A stretch of 64,000 nt of DNA from Bacteroidia bacterium. GTDB lineage: Bacteria > Bacteroidota > Bacteroidia > Cytophagales > Cyclobacteriaceae. The DNA lies in NCBI GenBank assembly GCA_030425425.1, contig JAUIAO010000020.1:1-64000 (forward strand). The letters run 5' to 3'. A program made the translations under genes and the position numbers. The notes below the pieces were generated by a model that did no database searches, was not told the origin of the DNA, and saw only the letters and a program-made list of their open reading frames with translations. Shown here in pieces: positions 17,431 to 25,324 of this stretch; the stretch's first letter is position 1, and each line of letters begins with the position of its first letter.

Positions 17431-17752
17431 TGTCATCATCCGTTGTTGAAAGTAGGGTTAATTGATGTGAAAGGAGATTCTTCGTTTTGCTGCTTATGAC
17501 GTGTTTTGAACCTATGAATTTTGCGTCTAATTCAAAAGCTTTATCATTGGTGTCTTATGGCCCTGATCTACCAGGGCTTAGCCCTCTGAATGACGTTTGC
17601 TAGATTTCTAAGTTTTCAACTACACACTTTTTACTAATCACTAAAACCTCAGAATACCCAAAACTACGTAGGCTTTTACTGTGATCTACTGATTTTTTCG
17701 GTTGGGCATCTATCGAATTTTACACCTCGCTCAACTTAAAAATTTTATAATT

Positions 17753-18652
17753 ATGAAAAAATCGATCACAATGATCTGTTTGTTTCTGATCGTATCGGGG
17801 ACAGCAATCGCTCAATCACTTTCGGATTATGCAAAAGATGTAGCTGCGGGTAAAGGCTCCGTAGTGCACAACCATTCGTCTATGAAATGGCCGGGAAAGT
17901 ATTATGTCGAAAATGCCTTGAAATTCAAGAAGGTGGGAATTTTGTCGATCATGGTTAAGGCCAATGATCCTGTTTACGGATTTCAATGGACGGCTCAAGG
18001 GGCTTCAATTATTGCCAACACCATCAAGGATCAGGTGGCTACTTCCTTAAAGCAAAGCGCATCTGAAAAAGGCATTGAAATCCTGACTCCTGAGGAATAC
18101 CTGACTTCAGAAGAATTGAAAAATGAGTACTGGAGCCTGGAATTTGACTCACCTCGAAAGGCTGAGGATATCGGTGCCGCAGATGGATATCATGTGTTGC
18201 CGGCACTTGGTTTTGAAGGAGCTACTGCAGGCCCGGGAGGTATCAAGTATGATAGCTTTTACGATATGGGTAAGCTTGCCCAAAAGTGCGGGTTAGATGC
18301 TTTTATTGTTGTGCTTGTCAATATTTCTTACAATGGAGATGGGCCAGTAAAGTATTTTGGAGTGTATGATGTAGCTATCAACAACTACATGGTCAACCAG
18401 ACTCCTTACAAAGAAGGAGTAAAATATGCCAAAATGCTGGGGGGCTATGTGGCCAACATGTACACAGGAAATAGTATTCTATATGTCGGCAATCGAAAAC
18501 TCGCCGATCTCATTATCGAAAAGAAACAATTCAAAGTGGTAGAGGACAATACCACAGGTTTTAGAGAATTGATTGATGCTTTTGCTACACCATACATCAA
18601 TGCAACGCTCGAAGGTCTGGAAAAATCGAATAAGAAAAACAAACTGAAATAG
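17753..18652 (+). CDS. secreted protein of unknown function
   Basis: The start is set at the ATG at 17753, which opens a signal peptide (MKKSITMICLFLIVSGTAIAQS). The mature protein of about 278 residues has no motif I can name. It contains a stretch starting KVGILSIMVKANDPVYGFQW, a region rich in Gly near 155-175 (LGFEGATAGPGGIKYDSFYD) and an alpha/beta-like pattern (GLDAFIVVLVNISYNGDG). It ends with a basic tail, KSNKKNKLK. It is monocistronic, followed by a strong terminator. It is probably periplasmic or surface-exposed. Confidence 0.75.
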   Translation: MKKSITMICLFLIVSGTAIAQSLSDYAKDVAAGKGSVVHNHSSMKWPGKYYVENALKFKKVGILSIMVKANDPVYGFQWTAQGASIIANTIKDQVATSLKQSASEKGIEILTPEEYLTSEELKNEYWSLEFDSPRKAEDIGAADGYHVLPALGFEGATAGPGGIKYDSFYDMGKLAQKCGLDAFIVVLVNISYNGDGPVKYFGVYDVAINNYMVNQTPYKEGVKYAKMLGGYVANMYTGNSILYVGNRKLADLIIEKKQFKVVEDNTTGFRELIDAFATPYINATLEGLEKSNKKNKLK

Positions 18653-18683
18653 GTTGAGCGAGGAGATCTCCGCAACCTTGCTT

Positions 18684-18711
18684 ACACCCCGGCCATTGGT
18701 TGGGGTGTTTT
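18684..18711 (+). terminator. rho-independent terminator
   Basis: The stem ACACCCC (18684-18690) pairs with GGGGTGT (18702-18708) across an 11-base loop and is followed by TTT. It lies 30 bp after the secreted-protein gene and just at the end of the convergent XRE gene, so it may serve both. Confidence 0.7.
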
Positions 18712-19591
18712 ACAGTTTTCCAGCTTTTACCAATTCACTGGCTTTGTAGAGTAGCATGATTTCTAAGGTGATTACAGGGAAGATGACGAAGAATATCAAA
18801 GGGGAGAGAATAACTGAGAGGAAAATGATCCCCAAAGCGATTTCTAATTTCCCTGTGATTTTTGCGATGTTACCCATGCTGTCCTGTAAACTCATCAGCG
18901 ATAAACCAAATGGGATAACCACTGCACCCATTAGCAGCATATAGAATAGCGAAAACATAGTGTTGAAAGTATCTCCGGGGTTTGTAAAAAGGATAAAAAG
19001 ATGAATGGGAATTGAGAGTAGGTTCAACGCGATCAGCAACTTGCTTGTCATTTTCAACTTATTGTTTTCAAAAATGACTCCCAGGCTCAAAAAACCTTTT
19101 TGATGACCGATAGAAATAAGTCCGAAGATGATGCCAGGAATGATCATTGTTTCATCTGAAAACAGAAAGTCTGTTTTTTCCTGATGTCGGATGATTCTCC
19201 CTACATCGTGTATCGTTTTGAGTAATAGATAGCTGTAAAGAGATGCAGAGACGACTAGCGAAACTATGCCCACAATCCATGCCACTTTCAGGTTTTTTCG
19301 AGACTGCTCCATCCCATTTTCATAACGATATAAGCCTGCCAGGAGTGAAAAAAATGATTCCTCAACTTCTTTTTCTTGAGCATTGGAAAGTTTTACCCAT
19401 TCTTCCCGATCATAATCCAGTGCCTCAAGCAAAATCTTAACCGTCGAGCTTCTTGGTGTTACCTCCCCCGATTCGATTCGCTGAATGGTACGAACACTTA
19501 CATTGCACCGCTCCACCAATTCTTCTTGGGTGAGGTTGTTCTTTTTACGAAGTTCTACCAGGTATTTTCCGAGTTGCGGCTGAGCAAGCAT
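18710..19591 (-). CDS. XRE-type helix-turn-helix protein with membrane domain
   Basis: This 293-residue protein has an N-terminal XRE/Cro HTH at about 8-62 (LVELRKKNNLTQEELVERCN, VSVRTIQRIESGEVTPRSST). After a linker, five to six hydrophobic segments follow from about residue 105 onwards. This fusion of a DNA-binding domain with a membrane domain is common in Bacteroidota. It suggests a membrane-tethered regulator, although direct DNA binding from the membrane is inferred. No neighbouring target is obvious. Confidence 0.85.
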   Translation of the reverse strand: MLAQPQLGKYLVELRKKNNLTQEELVERCNVSVRTIQRIESGEVTPRSSTVKILLEALDYDREEWVKLSNAQEKEVEESFFSLLAGLYRYENGMEQSRKNLKVAWIVGIVSLVVSASLYSYLLLKTIHDVGRIIRHQEKTDFLFSDETMIIPGIIFGLISIGHQKGFLSLGVIFENNKLKMTSKLLIALNLLSIPIHLFILFTNPGDTFNTMFSLFYMLLMGAVVIPFGLSLMSLQDSMGNIAKITGKLEIALGIIFLSVILSPLIFFVIFPVITLEIMLLYKASELVKAGKL

Positions 19592-19698
19592 AGATCACTG
19601 TTTTTGATTATGGTGGTAATGATAGGTGATCTTGTTGTATCAAAACCTGAAAGTACCCCGTCAAATACCCGTCATTTTGAAAAATGCACTTTTCAATC

Positions 19699-20400
19699 CT
19701 AACTGACAGATTCCAAAGCAATCTTTGCCATGTCTTCAATTTTCTTTTCCCGGGCTTCTGAGGAGGCGATCTCTCCCGTGACCAGATTGTCGCTCACAGT
19801 TAGCAAGGAAAGTGCTTTTGCTCCTTCTCCGGCAGCAATGGTATATAATATGCTCGATTCCATTTCTACACCCAGCAGGCCATACTGGCTCCAGATCTGG
19901 TAGCGATTAGCCTCATCTCCATAAAAAGTATCTGTACTAAACACACTTCCCACCATTACCGGAATAGACAGTTCACCGGCCTTTTGATATGCATTGGATA
20001 GCAATTTGAAATTGGCAGTTGGTGCAAAATCCATTCCTCCGAATTTTAGTTTATTGGCACTGGAATCTGTGCTGGCACTCTGCGCCAGAATGGTCTGTCC
20101 GAGCTTGATGTCAGCTCTGAGTCCACCACAAGTTCCTACACGTATGAGTGTTTTTACGCCATATTCTCTAACCAATTCGGTCACATAAATGGAGGTGGAA
20201 GGGATGCCCATTCCAGTACCCTGAACAGATATTTTCTGACCTTTATAGGTGCCGGTAAAACCAAACATATTCCGCACACGATTGTAGCATACTACATCAG
20301 ACAAAAAATTCTCTGCAATAAATTTGGCTCTCAGTGGGTCTCCAGGTACCAGAACAGTTTCTGCTATTTCACCTTTTTTTGCTTCGATGTGTAAACTCAT
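19699..20400 (-). CDS. deoD: purine nucleoside phosphorylase DeoD-type
   Basis: This 233-residue cytoplasmic enzyme cleaves purine (deoxy)nucleosides with phosphate to give the base and (deoxy)ribose-1-phosphate in nucleoside salvage. Visible family marks are VLVPGDPLRAKFIAEN near 17, the phosphate-binding RVGTCGGLR, GVEMESSILYTIA (nucleoside binding) and TVSDN, whose Asp is the catalytic residue in the hexameric DeoD class. Its length is normal for DeoD (about 235). It is a single gene with no operon partners. Confidence 0.96.
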   Translation of the reverse strand: MSLHIEAKKGEIAETVLVPGDPLRAKFIAENFLSDVVCYNRVRNMFGFTGTYKGQKISVQGTGMGIPSTSIYVTELVREYGVKTLIRVGTCGGLRADIKLGQTILAQSASTDSSANKLKFGGMDFAPTANFKLLSNAYQKAGELSIPVMVGSVFSTDTFYGDEANRYQIWSQYGLLGVEMESSILYTIAAGEGAKALSLLTVSDNLVTGEIASSEAREKKIEDMAKIALESVS

Positions 20401-20497
20401 GGGGTATATTGTTTTTTTGCGGTCGCAAAATAGCAGGAAATATTTTTTTTGCCGTTGATTAGCGGGGTTTATCCAAATGATTATCGTCAGGTTGAGT

Positions 20498-21763
20498 TTA
20501 TAATTTCACCGATCCCTCTTCCATGATTCGGTTAAAATCTTCCCATTCCCAGTTCTCCGTATTTTGAACCTGTTCTTCAGGGTTCTTAGCAGGATCATAT
20601 CTAAGGTTTTGTGGGATTTCTATGGTGTCCCCAATTCGAAGGTCACTAACCTTCAACACCTGATCGATATCGAATTGGGAAATTTCATTTTTAGAAAAAA
20701 GATATCGCTTTTTAGCCTGCATGGTCACGTCCATTTTCTCATAGTCCGGATACCAATATCCATCAATGTACTGCATCCTCGTGACCTTGCTGATCAATAA
20801 GTCGGAGAATGAAATCCCAAAGGCGAGTAGGATGGGTTCTATCAGTATGGGGATGATGAGTTCCCCGGCATATTCTACCCCTGCAAAAGCATCAAGTCTG
20901 GTATCAATGTAGATTTTTCCATCAGTTTTTTGATGATCCGTTTTACCCCTTGATCTGAAGTTGATGACCATAAGTTCCCGGCCCTGGTACTTTCTTGGAG
21001 TTCCAAATTCATATCTGAATTTCCTGAACTTTGTGCTATCCAAAAAATCATCCACTTCTTCGCCCATTTGAGAGGCGAGTATTTCGTTGGGCCCTCCAAA
21101 GCTTACATTGATGAGATCCTTCGCATCATCTTCGTATTCTTCACCTTTTTTAGCTGCTTTTTTTCTTTTTCGTTCTTCCTTTTTGTCTGTTTTTCTTTTC
21201 AAAAACTGCATTTCTTGCGGGTTTTCAGCCGTTTCATAAAGACATAATTGGTATTGGTTGGCTAATGAATCCTGATAAGTAGGGAAGTGAAACTTGAAAA
21301 TTCCTTCATTGTAGGCGATATAGCCGTCATTTTCCTTGAATTTCTCACGGTAATAGGCGTTTGCAGAGTAAGGTTGCTGGGGGAGCGCATTGATCTGATT
21401 TTTGACGACTCTCTTGATATAATCTTCTGGAGACAATGGTCGGATCACCAATTCGTCCAATGTAATGGAGGTTGGCTTCAAGGTTGCAGCTCGGCCTTCA
21501 TCCAGAAATGAGGAAATGGGTTTGATCAAAGGTTCATATCCCATGAAATTGAATACTAATTCACCCTCTATGGAATTGACTCTGAACTCAAAGTAACCTT
21601 CTTCATTGGTGATGGTGCCAAGTGTAGTCCCTTTCACACCTACAGTTGCGAAGGGCAGTGGTTCCATTGTCTCTATGTCTTTTACCCAACCGCTGACGGA
21701 TTGTCCATGAAGCTGTAAAATGCCGAGAAAAGCAAAAGTCCAGATCGCTATAATTCGTTTCAT
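20498..21763 (-). CDS. carboxypeptidase-like regulatory domain protein, exported
   Basis: The start is placed at the ATG at 21763 (MKRIIAIWTFAFLGILQLHGQS), a signal peptide. Residues 23-105 form a CarboxypepD_reg-like beta-sandwich (VSGWVKDIETMEPLPFATVG, GTTLGTITNEEGYFEFRV), as found at the N-terminus of many Bacteroidota outer-membrane proteins. The remaining 300 residues are beta-rich with a lysine-rich insertion (KTDKKEERKRKKAAKKG) and no receptor barrel, so this is not a TonB receptor. It is probably periplasmic or outer-membrane associated. The specific role is unknown. Confidence 0.8.
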   Translation of the reverse strand: MKRIIAIWTFAFLGILQLHGQSVSGWVKDIETMEPLPFATVGVKGTTLGTITNEEGYFEFRVNSIEGELVFNFMGYEPLIKPISSFLDEGRAATLKPTSITLDELVIRPLSPEDYIKRVVKNQINALPQQPYSANAYYREKFKENDGYIAYNEGIFKFHFPTYQDSLANQYQLCLYETAENPQEMQFLKRKTDKKEERKRKKAAKKGEEYEDDAKDLINVSFGGPNEILASQMGEEVDDFLDSTKFRKFRYEFGTPRKYQGRELMVINFRSRGKTDHQKTDGKIYIDTRLDAFAGVEYAGELIIPILIEPILLAFGISFSDLLISKVTRMQYIDGYWYPDYEKMDVTMQAKKRYLFSKNEISQFDIDQVLKVSDLRIGDTIEIPQNLRYDPAKNPEEQVQNTENWEWEDFNRIMEEGSVKL

Positions 21764-21956
21764 CAGGTATATTTTCAAGGTTCTGAAAACTAGATGCACG
21801 AAAATGCTAAAAGGTGGCAGTCAAATGAAATTAATTAACAATTGTTGGGAAAAAAGTATTCCAGTTCTATGAAATCATCTGAGAAATAGAACTCATTTTT
21901 TATTGCTGAGACCAAGGGTTATTGGATGCGTCATTCAACGTAAAAAGTACTCAATT

Positions 21957-22283
21957 TCACTTTTCATCGGCCATTTTTTCCAGAGCCTTTTTGACTAAAA
22001 ACTCTTTTCCTTCTTTACCCAGGCTGTCCAGTTTAGTCTTTATTTTGAGGGAGTCGCCCATGTTCTTCAGGTCGTTGACCACAGCAGAATCCAGTTCAAT
22101 TTTGGAGGTGATAGATTCAGGAATCATCGGTACCCATACGGACCGGGTGGAGTAAGCGAAGAATATCAAGACCGCAATAATGCCGAGTGTAATTATACCT
22201 TTTACGATTTTGAAAAACTGTTTCAGGATGAAGAGGAGGATGACGACTCCAAGGATAACGACGATAAGAGTAGTAGTATTCAC
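21957..22283 (-). CDS. small membrane protein of unknown function
   Basis: This 108-residue protein begins at a GTG (22281-22283). It has two hydrophobic helices (about 5-22 and 30-47), then a polar helical tail with charged residues (SKIELDSAVVNDLKNMGDSL and a KALEKMADEK end). No family is recognised. The 193 bp before it and 266 bp after it hold nothing I can name. It could be an inner-membrane protein with a periplasmic coiled tail. Confidence 0.6.
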   Translation of the reverse strand: MNTTTLIVVILGVVILLFILKQFFKIVKGIITLGIIAVLIFFAYSTRSVWVPMIPESITSKIELDSAVVNDLKNMGDSLKIKTKLDSLGKEGKEFLVKKALEKMADEK

Positions 22284-22549
22284 AGTGCTATGACTTTAAA
22301 AATGAGTTGTAAATCTGCAACACAAGTTATTGATTTTGGGGATTTGTTGGGTGGTTGTATCATAGGAAAAGTTATTGTTTCGAGGATTTAGTGAAAGAGC
22401 AGGAATATTTCTATGGTGGGGGTTAATTGGTAATTCTGATTTTGATGATTTATCCCTTCTTTAATTTGATGAATGTGGAGTCAGGAATATTGGTTGATTT
22501 GAGTTTTCGGAGTAAGATATAGGTGGTTGCCGGAGTAAGATTCGGTATT

Positions 22550-23176
22550 CTACCAAATATCCGCCCAGTATATCACAGCGTTTTTCTCTGTGTTCAAAGC
22601 AATACCCTTACTATATCCATGTTCCCAATTCAGTGGAGTAAATAGTCCATTAGGAAGTTTGTCTTCCTCCATGAAAATTCCGGGTTTAGAATCTAAGACA
22701 TACAAAACCCAACCATCGAGACCAACCAATGTGTTGTTGGTTTCATACCAACTTTCTTCATAGAATTTTGGTATTGGTGGTGATAGTTTACTACAGTTTG
22801 GAAGGAGATAGTTGTATTTTCTCGGAACTCGGGCATGTTTGTCAAAAGATCTCCAGTTATCGGGGTTTAAATGTTTGTCAATAACAAGTAGGCAAGAATC
22901 ATCTGAGTTGAAGCTAGAATATGAAGCATCTAGTTTTATTTCCAAGCTGTCAATGTGTGACTGGCTGTCATAATATAATAGCCAAATAAAGGGGTGTGAT
23001 TTGTATGTGTTGAGCGATACTTTGATCTTTGAATATGCTGTTGGAACTTGAATTGGAAAATGGGAGTAGAATTCAGGATTGAAATATTCAATTCCATCAG
23101 GGTACTCAATTCTTTGGTATCTCAAGTCACATGAAGTAATGATAATACTGATGATAATAATGGTTGAGATTCGCAT
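22550..23176 (-). CDS. lipoprotein of unknown function
   Basis: This 208-residue protein opens MRISTIIIISIIITSC, a short lipoprotein signal with the cysteine at position 16. The rest is rich in aromatic residues and proline (IEYPDGIEYFNPEFYSHFPI, LYYDSQSHIDSLEIKLDASY). No family is recognised. It lies alone in an AT-rich accessory stretch that also carries the 41-bp tandem repeat, and is on the same strand as two further small exported-protein genes upstream. Confidence 0.65.
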   Translation of the reverse strand: MRISTIIIISIIITSCDLRYQRIEYPDGIEYFNPEFYSHFPIQVPTAYSKIKVSLNTYKSHPFIWLLYYDSQSHIDSLEIKLDASYSSFNSDDSCLLVIDKHLNPDNWRSFDKHARVPRKYNYLLPNCSKLSPPIPKFYEESWYETNNTLVGLDGWVLYVLDSKPGIFMEEDKLPNGLFTPLNWEHGYSKGIALNTEKNAVIYWADIW

Positions 23177-23499
23177 AATTGAAACTTAGCTTACTAAGTA
23201 ATCTTTTATAAGAAATACGTATTGCTTTTATATCGAAATCAAATATACCTTAACATTTTTTCGAATAACTATTTGATAAAGGGTAATTGGTGACGGATGT
23301 TCTGTTTTTTTCTTTCTTGTTAAATCCATTTCATGAATATTGTTAAATGTGTTTGGTTTGAATGTTAATTCAAGAGTACTACATTTTTTTATAAATAATT
23401 GAAAATCAAATAGGTATGATTGTATATGTTAAATATGAAGTTTTGAGATGATAAATGAGTATTGTGTTGTTTGTTGCAATTGGTCTTGCTGAATTTTCC

Positions 23500-23827
23500 T
23501 TGTTCTCTGCATAGCCTTATCCCCCAGACCGGAAATCGCCCTGCACAGCGCATGGCTTCACCGGAGCTCTCCGAAAGCGTCCTACGCTGCGCATGGCTTA
23601 ATTGGGAACCTCCGTAACTGCCCTGCGCTCTGCATGGCTTCATCTCCCTCACCGGAAACCTCCCTGCACTCCGCATGGACTCATCCCTTTAGCCGGAAAC
23701 CGTCCTGCACTCTGCATGGCTTTACCGGGATTCTCCGAAACCGCCCTGCACAGCGCATGGCTTCACCAGAGCTCACCAAAAGCGTCCTGCGCTCTGCATG
23801 GAGTTATCCAGTTACAGTAAAAGTCTT
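23500..23827. repeat. eight tandem copies of a 41-bp GC-rich unit
   Basis: Units begin at 23500, 23541, 23582, 23623, 23664, 23705, 23746 and 23787. Each is 41 bp. The first half is conserved (CTGCRCTCYGCATGGCTTCA) and the second half varies around CCGGAAACCGYC. The first and last units are the most diverged. The block is much richer in G+C than the AT-rich DNA around it. A 41-bp period shifts frame each time, so no repeat protein is encoded. With flanks it fills the gene-free stretch 23177-23989; 23177-23499 is plain AT-rich DNA. Confidence 0.9.
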
Positions 23828-23989
23828 GCGCTTGCCTGTCGGCATAGTCAGGTTCAGAAAGAGAAAAATCGTTCAGAAATATAAAACAGAAAGTACCTCT
23901 GTTTCCCAGTGGCTCATAAGTGGGATGTTTTGCAGAAACTTAGCGGGTTTCTATTTATGGACATCTGTCATCAGTTTGTTGAGCACAGT

Positions 23990-24400
23990 TTATTTTAGAC
24001 CGTCAAAATTTATGGGTAAAACCATTCTCATTTTCACTGGTATTCCTGATTGTTCACCAGGTTTGAAATTTGGTAAAATGCTGACAAGTCTTTTGGCTTC
24101 AGTATCACAGGATTCGTTAAGACCTTTGATGACTTTAATGTTGGTTATTGTTCCGTCTTTCTCAACAATGAACTGGACAAATACCTTACCAACTATGGTT
24201 TCTTGTCCGACTCTCCAATTATTATTTTGCTTGATAAATGTATACAAAGAATCATAGCCTCCCGGAAACCTTGGTGGAACTTCGGGGTTCACAAAGACTA
24301 AATCTTCATCCTTGTTGATCAATGAATCGGTTTGCTCGATTTGAGCTTGAAGTTGAGTAATAAATAGAAATGCAACTTGAAAGATTAACAGGAGTCTCAT
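23990..24400 (-). CDS. periplasmic TonB C-terminal domain protein
   Basis: The start is set at the ATG at 24400, giving a signal peptide MRLLLIFQVAFLFITQLQAQ. Residues about 50-136 form a TonB C-terminal domain (RFPGGYDSLYTFIKQ, GKVFVQFIVEKDGTITNIKV, ILPNFKPGEQSGIPVKM). The domain normally touches the TonB box of outer-membrane receptors. This protein lacks the usual transmembrane anchor and proline-rich linker and appears to be exported as a soluble domain, so energy transduction is doubtful. It lies in a run of small exported-protein genes. Confidence 0.85.
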   Translation of the reverse strand: MRLLLIFQVAFLFITQLQAQIEQTDSLINKDEDLVFVNPEVPPRFPGGYDSLYTFIKQNNNWRVGQETIVGKVFVQFIVEKDGTITNIKVIKGLNESCDTEAKRLVSILPNFKPGEQSGIPVKMRMVLPINFDGLK

Positions 24401-24601
24401 GTACAGTCTAATTGTGCTCAATGCCTAGCAGGAGTGTGCCCCAAGCTTAGCAAGCTCCTATTAAAATAATGAATCTGCCAGTGCTTCCAAAGTATAAGAA
24501 TGCACCTCCGTTTCCCTGCAGCAGATATCACGGTCGAATTGTACATAAACTTGCTAAATTCTCAGTTCGTACATGCGTCCATACACGATGTTAGATGCCG
24601 G

Positions 24602-25120
24602 TTATTTCGTTATGCTTGTGATTAGCCAGTTACCTGATTCTTTGGTCAGTTTTACGGTAATTTCTGAGGTCATTACAACTCTCTCAGTTCCTTTGATATA
24701 GAGTGCCTGTAACTTTACTGTTGAAGTTCGTCCATTGATTTTTTGTTCGAGAATTTCGATCGCGTTAATGGGTTCTTGAGACCAAACCCAGCGTTGATAG
24801 TCCAGAAAGTCACAATAGCCATCATAAAGAGGTTCTTCCAATTGATATTGTTCCCATTTCCACTGTCCAATGAATGAATTGCAGCGTTGGAAGGTTCTAA
24901 GTTCGGAAGCAAAAAAGTTGCTATGAAAAATATTCAGTTTCTTCAAAGAGTCGAAGTACGGCTGATATTTCAGATAAGTTTGACCGTTCTTCTCATCAGG
25001 AGTTACCAGTTGATAAATTTTGCCAGTTTCAAGCATGTTCAGATACCAGTCGTAGAATTTCGTGACTTGCTCCTTGGGTTCGGAGGAGTTCAGGGACAAA
25101 AATAAGATCAGGAGTTTCAT
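24602..25120 (-). CDS. exported protein, DUF3828-like
   Basis: The start is placed at the ATG at 25120 (MKLLILFLSLNSSEP). An earlier start would precede a normal signal-like helix with unsuitable residues. The 172-residue protein has an N-terminal motif VTKFYDWYLNML followed by a domain ending in ITVKLTKESGNWLITSITK. This resembles the DUF3828/NTF2-like small exported proteins. The 200 bp downstream (24401-24601) hold no gene. Confidence 0.55.
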   Translation of the reverse strand: MKLLILFLSLNSSEPKEQVTKFYDWYLNMLETGKIYQLVTPDEKNGQTYLKYQPYFDSLKKLNIFHSNFFASELRTFQRCNSFIGQWKWEQYQLEEPLYDGYCDFLDYQRWVWSQEPINAIEILEQKINGRTSTVKLQALYIKGTERVVMTSEITVKLTKESGNWLITSITK

Positions 25121-25263
25121 TTTGCTTTCCGGGAATGTGCCAAAAGAACCAAACAAATGACTCCAGCCACCTATTCGTCTATAGATAGACAAATTAAAGA
25201 ATTAATCATCATTTCTAGTATGTGTGGAGTTATTGAAGGGAATCAGATGATGGGAAAATGCTG

Positions 25264-25302
25264 ATCATAAAAAAATCCCGGCAATCAGTGATTACCGGGA
25301 TT
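25264..25302 (-). terminator. rho-independent terminator after the M1/ABC fusion gene
   Basis: The arms AATCCCGGCAAT (25274-25285) and ATTACCGGGATT (25291-25302) form a 12-bp stem with one G-T pair. On the minus strand it is followed by a run of T (complement of the A-run at 25269-25275). It lies just past the stop of the gene at 25325-28957. Confidence 0.85.
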
Positions 25303-25324
25303 CTAACGCTTAGTGATTTAGGTT

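Noticed and set aside
23500-23827. The 41-bp repeat as a CRISPR array
   Set aside because: Both halves of the unit are related between copies, spacers are not unique, and no cas genes are present in the window.
23602-24257. Long open frames across the 41-bp repeat on the plus strand
   Set aside because: They run opposite to the TonB-domain gene and shift frame with the repeat. They are by-products of the GC-rich repeat.
24401-24601. attC-like integron site after the DUF3828-like gene
   Set aside because: ATCTAAC matches the RYYYAAC core on the minus strand, but no convincing partner core or hairpin is seen and no integrase is in the window.
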